The notes beneath the pieces are model-generated. The model had not been told where the DNA came from and did no database searches. It was given only the letters and a program-made list of their open reading frames with translations. From Moraxella catarrhalis (GTDB lineage Bacteria > Pseudomonadota > Gammaproteobacteria > Pseudomonadales > Moraxellaceae): 62,377 nt of DNA. Shown piece by piece: positions 56,334 to 62,377 of the stretch. The position numbers and the translations under genes are program-made. The stretch covers positions 1-62,377 of the forward strand of contig NZ_LXHE01000020.1 of the NCBI RefSeq assembly GCF_001656295.1. The letters are read 5' to 3'. Every line of letters begins with the position of its first letter. Within the stretch, counting starts at the first letter, position 1.

Positions 56334-56386
56334 CACCGATTTACTGTTATTTTCCCATTTTAATCCATCATTATCGCAAATCGGTG
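56334..56386 (-). promoter_or_regulatory. Hairpin with GGA motifs in the csrA leader
   Basis: CACCGATTT and AAATCGGTG form a perfect 9-bp stem around a 35-base loop on the minus strand. The loop carries ATGGATT and TGGGAAA, both containing GGA, and AGGAG of the ribosome site follows the stem by 7 bases. This resembles CsrA autoregulatory targets. Confidence 0.45.
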
Positions 56387-56415
56387 TGGTTGTAGGGCGG
56401 ATTAACCCCAAAAAA

Positions 56416-56456
56416 AATCTGCTTAATGCAATATTATAAGAGGCATTAAGCAGATT
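56416..56456 (-). terminator. lysC terminator
   Basis: A perfect 14-bp stem (AATCTGCTTAATGC and complement), 13-base loop, then eight T residues on the minus strand in all. Confidence 0.93.
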
Positions 56457-56527
56457 GTCAGTAACTTTTCAAAAGATTTCGTTATTTTTTGTGTAATCAC
56501 CTTTGAAATCAGGTGATGGGCGTATGA

Positions 56528-57811
56528 TTAGCCCGCCACTTTACTTTCGCCATCTTCACGATCTAGCCCAAAAGCAGTGTGTAGCTCTTTGACAGCTTTT
56601 TCAAGGTGCTGCTCTTGAATCAGGACAGAGACTTTGATTTCACTGGTTGAGATCATTTGTAGGTTGATGTTATTACTGGCTAAGGTATCAAACATCTTAC
56701 TTGCCACACCGGCATGTGAACGCATGCCCACGCCAACGATAGAGACTTTGACGACATCATTTGCACCAAAAATCTCGCTGGCGCCGATTTCATCTTTGAC
56801 ACGCTCATTTAAAATTTTCAATGTTTTTTCATAATCGCCACGCTGAACAGTGAAGCTAAAATCAGTGAAGCCTTCATCTGATGCGTTTTGAATGATCATG
56901 TCAATTTCGATGTTGGCGATACTGACAGGGCTTAAAATGGCTGATGCGATGCCTGGGCGATCTGGCACGCCGCGAACCACAATTTTTGCTTCATCTCGGT
57001 TGAATGCAATCCCAGAAATAACTGCACGTTCCATATCGTCTCCTTCATCAATTGTGATCAGTGTGCCCACATTTTGTTTAAAATTATCATCGAAAACGCC
57101 GTCGGCATTGTCATCAAAACTAGACAATACACGCAGTGGCACTTGGTATTTGCCTGCAAACTCAACAGAGCGAATTTGTAGCACTTTTGAGCCTAAGCTT
57201 GCCATTTCTAGCATTTCTTCAAAAGTGATTTTAGAAAGCTTTTTGGCTTTTGGGGTGATGCGCGGATCAGTGGTATAAACACCATCAACATCTGTATAGA
57301 TTTGGCATTCATCCGCTTTGAGAGCTGCCGCCAAAGCAACGCCTGTGGTGTCCGACCCGCCGCGCCCCAAAGTGGTCACATCACCATGTTCATCAATCCC
57401 CTGAAAGCCAGCAACCACAACAACGCGACCTGCATTGAGTTCATTAAAAATGGGATCTGTATCAATGCTTTGGATGCGTGCTTTGGTGTGAGTGTCGTCA
57501 GTGCGAATGGCAACTTGACCGCCTGTCATAGATTTGGCTTCTACGCCGATAGCTTCTAGCGCCATTGAAAGTAGCGAGATAGAAACTTGCTCACCTGTGC
57601 AGACCATTTGATCGTATTCACGAGGGTTTGGATCGGTGGTGATTTCACGCGCCAATCCAATCAATCTATTGGTTTCACCACTCATAGCAGAAACAACAAC
57701 AACGACTTGATGACCGTTGTCATGCCAACGCTTGACGCGCTGAGCGACATTCTTGATGCGAGTGATGTTACCCATCGAAGTCCCGCCATATTTTTGTACG
57801 ATTAGTGCCAT
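56528..57811 (-). CDS. lysC: Aspartate kinase
   Basis: First step of the aspartate family pathway (Lys, Thr, Met, diaminopimelate). The kinase domain starts LIVQKYGGTSMGN and includes GRGGSDTTGVALAAAL and YTDVDGVYTTDPRI. Two ACT domains occupy about residues 265-420, where the effector amino acids bind. The 427 residues fit the monofunctional class seen in Pseudomonas and Acinetobacter rather than the E. coli LysC form. It is followed by a strong terminator and has a good promoter. No lysine riboswitch is visible upstream. Confidence 0.96.
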   Translation of the reverse strand: MALIVQKYGGTSMGNITRIKNVAQRVKRWHDNGHQVVVVVSAMSGETNRLIGLAREITTDPNPREYDQMVCTGEQVSISLLSMALEAIGVEAKSMTGGQVAIRTDDTHTKARIQSIDTDPIFNELNAGRVVVVAGFQGIDEHGDVTTLGRGGSDTTGVALAAALKADECQIYTDVDGVYTTDPRITPKAKKLSKITFEEMLEMASLGSKVLQIRSVEFAGKYQVPLRVLSSFDDNADGVFDDNFKQNVGTLITIDEGDDMERAVISGIAFNRDEAKIVVRGVPDRPGIASAILSPVSIANIEIDMIIQNASDEGFTDFSFTVQRGDYEKTLKILNERVKDEIGASEIFGANDVVKVSIVGVGMRSHAGVASKMFDTLASNNINLQMISTSEIKVSVLIQEQHLEKAVKELHTAFGLDREDGESKVAG

Positions 57812-57901
57812 GAATGATGCCTTATAAATAAAATAACAACTGCTTATCTGAATGTGACAATACGCAGTGTCGAACTTCGTTACGATACAAAAAACTTAAA
57901 T

Positions 57902-57930
57902 ATTTTAACGGATTGCATGACATGTGACAA
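57902..57930 (-). promoter_or_regulatory. Sigma-70 promoter for lysC
   Basis: On the minus strand TTGTCA (57930-57925), a 17-base spacer and TAAAAT (57907-57902), leaving a leader of about 85 bases. Confidence 0.65.
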
Positions 57931-58029
57931 GCGTTTTTATTGCTCGCCTTGACAATGCCAATGCTGCAACAGTTTTTGGTCAAGATGATTGATGTAAAGA
58001 CTCTGCCTTAATGCCCTAGCATGATTATT

Positions 58030-60807
58030 TTATTGGTTTAATAATTTTTGCTGAAAATCTAAGGTAAAATCGGCTTGTGCCTCACTATTGTAAAATTTAA
58101 AACCTAAACATTTAATGTGATGATAGCTTTGGTTGTTATTGCTATTTATGATATTTTGATTATAAATCTTAATTATTTCTGATAATTCAACCAAAGCATC
58201 TTCTTTCCATTGGTCTTTGTCAAGCAAATGTCCGCCTTTTGGTTCAAACAAGCATTGATAATACACTTTTTGTTTGACTATATCATTGATAATCATCATA
58301 TAATCAGGGCTAAACCTACGACCGCTATTTATATCAAAGATATAATAATCCAGTTCATTACGTATCAGATAGATCTCCGCCCCTTGATAGGTGATTTGCA
58401 AGTCATCAATGTAGCCCGCGATATATTTGACAAAGTGTTTTTCTTCGCTGGTGCCATAGTTTTCACTATAAGCATACCATTTGGCAATATCAACGGCGTA
58501 TTGTAGCTCACTGTTCTCATGGCAAGATTGGGCTCTGGCTCGCTCATCAGGAGCAATGTAAGTCTTTTTGCCCTGCTCATCTAGACTGGGATAAGCGGTC
58601 AGATAGATATTTTTTTGCTTTTGAAATACTTCAGATAAAGGCTTGGGCGTGAATGTGCTGCTGCCTTTGATAATCGGTAGATATTTATCAATGGCTTTTC
58701 TGACTTCTGGCAAAATACTGCCAACAAGCATTTGTAGTTTTTCATCGGCGGATAAACTGTCAATATCTTTGCCTTGTTCATAGCTGTATTTGATGTCATA
58801 CATGGGTAGATAGGTATCAATCATCTCATCAATGCTGGCAATGCCAATAATGTGTTTTTTTAGGTTATTTAATCTAAAAAAACCATTTTCTGCCCGAATT
58901 AACGCCTTGTACAATAACTGCCTTGAAAAATACTCTGGCAGGATTTTTATGGATTTATATCTGACAGTGGCTAACGCCTTGTTTTGTTCTTTATCGGTCA
59001 GTGTGCGTGCATGAAGCTGGTAACTGCTGGCATTAATTTGCCTATCAAAAGTCAAATTAATCTCATCTTGTGTATTTTTTGAGCGGTATTCTTGACGGTT
59101 GATTAGCACAAAGCCTTTTTGGTAGGTTTGGCTTTGGAGAAACTGTGGCTTTAGATAAATCGTTTTTTTCTCTACGCCTTCGTTGATGATACCTTCGCCC
59201 AATAGCTCTTGTTGTAGATCTTCCAAAAAAACGCCTGTCTTGACAAAGTGATAATAAAACGTTTCTAACAATCGCCCATTATCCTCTGGGTTTTGGTCAA
59301 ATTTACGCCGAAATGGGTCTTTGCCATACTCCGTCCCGCCAAACAAATCTTCATCACGATGATATCGCTTGGGCAGTGCGTAGGGGAATAGCCTTGCCCC
59401 ACGTCCGATGAGCTGAATGTCTTGCAATGAGACTTTTTTGCTAGCAGAAATGTCAAAGTGAACAATGTCATACAAACTAAGCACATCCCAGCCTTCGTTG
59501 AGTGCATTGACCGAAAATATCGCCCGAATGGTATTTTTTGGGTTATCAAGCAGCGGCAACAAATCGGCACGCTCTTTGCTTTTGCTGTTATAGATCATGG
59601 TGTGATTTTCGGCAAATCGTTCTTTGATATGGCTGATAAAGGCATAAATACCTGTGGTGTCTTTTTGGGTGGCGAGATTGGCTTGTTTTGATTTTAACCA
59701 AGAAAACATTTGTGAGATGACATTGACCTTATCATCAAACAAATCTTTTTTGTCCTGCGCCATGCGTTGTAAATGGTCAAAATCATCTGCCCTAAGTGAG
59801 CTGATGACATGATGAAAAAACGCTCTGTCCGTCTCACTTTGGGCGATTTTGGTAGATTTGATCAGCACGATTGGGTTAATGACCACGCCCATTTCGCGCT
59901 CCGCCAGCAGTCGGCGATATTCACTAAGTGCTACGGCATTAACGATAAGTAGGCGTTTTTGGTCGGCGATTTGCGTTTCAGTGTTGTATAAAAACGCCAC
60001 TTGTTTACTATATCCGTCTTTATTAAATTGCAAAAAGTCGTACTTATAGACCAGTTTGTCTTTATATTTTTTATGAATATTTTCATTTTTTAAATCCACT
60101 GTCGCTGTGAATTCTAAGAGTAGATTTTTGGGATTGGCGTGTAGTACCGATTGTACTGCTGTCTCCCAGTTGTTTTCGTCCGTCACTTCGGTTTTTTTCT
60201 TAGTATTGACATTTAATCTATGGGCTTCATCGGCGATGATGACTGTGTTATGCTCTGCAAAGTCATCACTGCTGATACTGTTTTCTTTGGCAGTTTTGAT
60301 ACGTTCATAAAGCATTTGTGTGCTAAAAAACATAAAATTAATGCCCGCTCGTTTACTGTCCTCAAAGCGCTCTATGGCTTTAATGGGTATGCTTTTGCCA
60401 TTAAATTTCACTTGTTTTTTGAATAAATATTTATCAAAATTACTATCGGTAAAGTTTTTTATCGCCTGTTCCTTGATTTGGGTTTGATGTACCAGAAACA
60501 CGAAATTACGATAACCCCATTCATATAAATACAGCACGATCGCCGCCATAGTCAGGGTTTTGCCCGTGCCTGTCGCCATATTAAATAGCACATGTTTGGC
60601 TTTGTCTATCTGCCCGCTTTCATACAGATAAATAAAATGCTTCACTGCCTCTGTCTGATAATCACGCAGCGTCCGAGACAGATTATCGGTAATATAATTT
60701 GGCATCTCAAAATCAAGCGACCACTGTCTATAATCAGGGTCATGCTTGATTTGATGAAATAAAAACTCGCCCAAGGTGTCTTTTAATTTGGTTTTATTTT
60801 TTGCCAT
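58030..60807 (-). CDS. res: Type III restriction enzyme Res subunit
   Basis: Restriction subunit of a type III system: an SF2 ATPase fused to an endonuclease. Walker A ATGTGKT is at about residues 78-84, DEAH in IIADEAHRLN near 193, motif III in LEFTAT, and the motif VI arginine in QLIGRGARLFP. The C-terminal nuclease motif is PDYMM followed by LFEPKGGH (PD...ExK pattern). Length 925 residues, normal for Res of EcoP15I type. It starts 2 bases after the mod stop, with its ribosome site inside mod. Intact reading frame. It needs Mod to cut; with Mod disrupted it would be silent. Confidence 0.95.
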   Translation of the reverse strand: MAKNKTKLKDTLGEFLFHQIKHDPDYRQWSLDFEMPNYITDNLSRTLRDYQTEAVKHFIYLYESGQIDKAKHVLFNMATGTGKTLTMAAIVLYLYEWGYRNFVFLVHQTQIKEQAIKNFTDSNFDKYLFKKQVKFNGKSIPIKAIERFEDSKRAGINFMFFSTQMLYERIKTAKENSISSDDFAEHNTVIIADEAHRLNVNTKKKTEVTDENNWETAVQSVLHANPKNLLLEFTATVDLKNENIHKKYKDKLVYKYDFLQFNKDGYSKQVAFLYNTETQIADQKRLLIVNAVALSEYRRLLAEREMGVVINPIVLIKSTKIAQSETDRAFFHHVISSLRADDFDHLQRMAQDKKDLFDDKVNVISQMFSWLKSKQANLATQKDTTGIYAFISHIKERFAENHTMIYNSKSKERADLLPLLDNPKNTIRAIFSVNALNEGWDVLSLYDIVHFDISASKKVSLQDIQLIGRGARLFPYALPKRYHRDEDLFGGTEYGKDPFRRKFDQNPEDNGRLLETFYYHFVKTGVFLEDLQQELLGEGIINEGVEKKTIYLKPQFLQSQTYQKGFVLINRQEYRSKNTQDEINLTFDRQINASSYQLHARTLTDKEQNKALATVRYKSIKILPEYFSRQLLYKALIRAENGFFRLNNLKKHIIGIASIDEMIDTYLPMYDIKYSYEQGKDIDSLSADEKLQMLVGSILPEVRKAIDKYLPIIKGSSTFTPKPLSEVFQKQKNIYLTAYPSLDEQGKKTYIAPDERARAQSCHENSELQYAVDIAKWYAYSENYGTSEEKHFVKYIAGYIDDLQITYQGAEIYLIRNELDYYIFDINSGRRFSPDYMMIINDIVKQKVYYQCLFEPKGGHLLDKDQWKEDALVELSEIIKIYNQNIINSNNNQSYHHIKCLGFKFYNSEAQADFTLDFQQKLLNQ

Positions 60808-61451
60808 GGTTATGCTCCATAAAACGCTTTTGATAAGGCTTTGTCATCATCGCTGACATTAAAGCGTGTGTCGTCTATATCGGCATAATTGAGATACAGC
60901 TGATTTTCATCTAAGACTTCTATCAATATTTTTTTGCGGTCATCTAGGCTGATTTGCTTGTCATCGGCATCTTTTTTATATTGCTTTTGAAAGTCGTCTT
61001 TATCAAACCAGAATTTAAAAAAGGCGTTTTTTGCCATGTCATTATAAACAGTGTCCAGATCGCCCATAGTTTGAGCTTGCAGGATTTTATCGATAAAATA
61101 TTGATTGTATTTTTTGAGTTCGAAACAGACAAAACTTTCGTTTAAATCATATTTTTTCATGGCTTTTATTATTCTTTGTACGGTAATATCTTCTATATAA
61201 TCCATTTGTTCTATAAGAATAAACTTTCTGCTACCGCCATTTTTATTTAAATCCAGAACCGCATGAGCTGTTGTTCCACTACCTGCATGATAATCTAAGA
61301 TAATATCACCGTCAGTTGTTGTAAGTGTAATAAAATCTTTAATTAATTCCAATGGTTTTGGATTGGAAAAAACTTTTTCTCCAAAAAGCTCTTTTATTTG
61401 TGCCGTACCATTTCCACTACTATATTCTGGTTTATAAAATATAGTTTTAGG

Positions 61452-61459
61452 TTTTTTTT
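61452..61459 (-). other. A8 homopolymer at the mod frameshift
   Basis: Eight A residues on the coding strand mark the exact point where the two Mod frames fail to join; seven would restore the reading frame. Confidence 0.9.
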
Positions 61460-62302
61460 GTTGGTAATTCATTCAATTCGGGGCGTTGTTTTTTATACAA
61501 AGAAACGTTATTTCCTTGCCTGGAAACTATTAGGTCATGATTATTAGACATAAACTTTTTTTTACTCCAGCGCCAAGACATTTCTTGATTGTCTGTAATT
61601 GGATATATTTTTACTAAATCGCCAACATAATTTAATGGTTCTTCATCATCATGAGTAACATATACGTTATTATCGTTATCTATAAACACAGGGAAAAATA
61701 AGTTTGGTCGCTTTTCTCTAGGTGCATTGACACCAGTTGATTTTAAATTAGCACCTTGTTTATACAAACCAATTTCATCTTGTTCCCAATCTTTTAATAG
61801 TTCATCTTCATCGACTGGAAATTCATAAAAAACAGACTTTTCTTTGTCTTTTGCATAAACCAATGTATATTCATGTGTTCCTGCAAAAGCATATTCATCA
61901 TTATTACCTTTCAAATTCATGATAGTAGGTAAGTTAGCAATAAAATTATCAATACCAAAAATTTCGTCCATTAAGACTTTCAGATAAGCAAGCCCGTCAT
62001 CATCAATGCTGATAAAAATCACCCCTGTATCTGATAAAAATTCTTTAGCTACTTCAAGACGATTTTTCATAAAAATTAGCCAAGATGATAGCTTGAAATT
62101 TGAATTATAATTAAAAGTATCATTCGGTTTCTTTTTGTTAAAATAATACGGTGGGTCAATATAGATAAGTTTGATTTTTCCGCTTAGGCGTTCTTTGAGC
62201 GAATGTAGGGCAAGCAGATTGTTGCCTTTGATGAGTAGGTTTTGTTGTAAGTCGCCATTTTTATCAAAAAATGCTTGATTGTCTAAAAAATCAGGCGATA
62301 AT

Positions 62303-62377
62303 GGTTGGTTGGTTGGTTGGTTGGTTGGTTGGTTGGTTGGTTGGTTGGTTGGTTGGTTGGTTGGTTGGTTGGTTGGT
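62303..62377 (-). repeat. CAAC tetranucleotide repeat at the 5' end of mod, at least 18.75 copies
   Basis: 75 uninterrupted bases of GGTT on the plus strand, CAAC-type on the coding strand, running off the window. The unit is not a multiple of three, so each gain or loss of a unit changes the reading frame downstream. In the visible frame it encodes Thr-Asn-Gln-Pro. Confidence 0.98.

Larger units (their letters stand above)
60810..62377 (-). pseudogene. mod: Type III DNA methyltransferase Mod, phase-variable, frameshifted, 5' end beyond window
   Basis: Modification subunit (N6-adenine methyltransferase). Reading from the right edge: a repeating Thr-Asn-Gln-Pro tetrapeptide from the CAAC tract, then [26 protein letters not shown], the catalytic LIYIDPPYYFN motif near 62145-62165, and the target-recognition region. 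At an A8 run (61452-61459) the frame shifts: it stops as LPTKKT, whereas one A fewer gives LPTKKPKTIFYKPEYSSGNG and continues through the AdoMet motif DYHAGSGTTAHAVL to the normal C-terminus. So the two catalytic halves are now in different frames. The N-terminal half is open from the edge to 61447; the C-terminal half runs 61472-60810. This may be true inactivation, slippage, or a homopolymer error. The repeat and the family resemble M. catarrhalis modM. Confidence 0.9.

Noticed and set aside
57812-58029. Lysine riboswitch before lysC
   Set aside because: None of the conserved core blocks could be found in the leader; only a sigma-70 promoter is visible.
62303-62377. CRISPR array
   Set aside because: The repeat unit is 4 bases with no spacers; it is a simple tandem repeat in a coding frame.

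Overview
The window looks like chromosome from a Moraxella-like gammaproteobacterium (Moraxellaceae). The evidence is gene content and order: purM-purN divergent from perM-hda, the block pyrH-frr-uppS-cdsA-dxr-rseP-bamA-lpxD-fabZ-lpxA, a CsrA and RpoH of gammaproteobacterial type, a recognisable 6S RNA, and a type III restriction-modification locus whose mod gene starts in a CAAC repeat tract as in Moraxella modM. Base composition is moderate and AT-rich between genes. The species cannot be fixed from the sequence alone. Both ends cut genes: the left end a histone-deacetylase-like gene, the right end the mod repeat tract. The right end may be an assembly break.

Layout. 1-7.3 kb: HDAC-like hydrolase, YbjN protein, Blc lipocalin, orphan heme-exporter genes ccmAB, a nitrilase-family amidase, thiS with a DUF423 protein, RpoH with an unusual acidic N-terminus, and a TusA-like protein. 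7.4-15.1 kb: a complete oligopeptide ABC transporter operon with two tandem binding proteins (oppA2-oppA1-oppB-oppC-oppD-oppF) behind a good sigma-70 promoter. 15.1-21.7 kb: BepA-like protease, YcxB-like membrane protein, serS, an SDR-like protein and tkt. 21.9-32.8 kb: the envelope and translation block from pyrH to lpxA, without skp. 33.2-38 kb: NSS amino-acid transporter with its MetS small subunit, then cytochrome bd oxidase cydABX. 38-43.6 kb: dsbD, aldehyde dehydrogenase and an alanine/sodium symporter. 44.2-47 kb: a LemA/TPM-domain module. 47-55.4 kb: rplU-rpmA, a broken zupT, a YccT-like protein, hda-perM, purMN, tRNA-Asn, 6S RNA, a glutaminyl cyclotransferase and rpmB-rpmG. 55.7-57.8 kb: HopJ-family protein, csrA and lysC. 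58 kb to the end: res and mod.

Most of the window is ordinary core genome. The most interesting parts are the mod/res locus, which has a tetranucleotide tract of at least 18.75 copies and a separate frameshift at an A8 homopolymer; the acidic extension on RpoH; the doubly damaged zupT; the 6S RNA gene; a csrA leader hairpin with GGA motifs in its loop; and the rpmBG promoter nested in the upstream gene's terminator. I found no insertion sequence, prophage, CRISPR array or convincing wholly new multi-gene system. Several short genes (metS, cydX, rpmG) and the edge-truncated genes were read directly from the bases.
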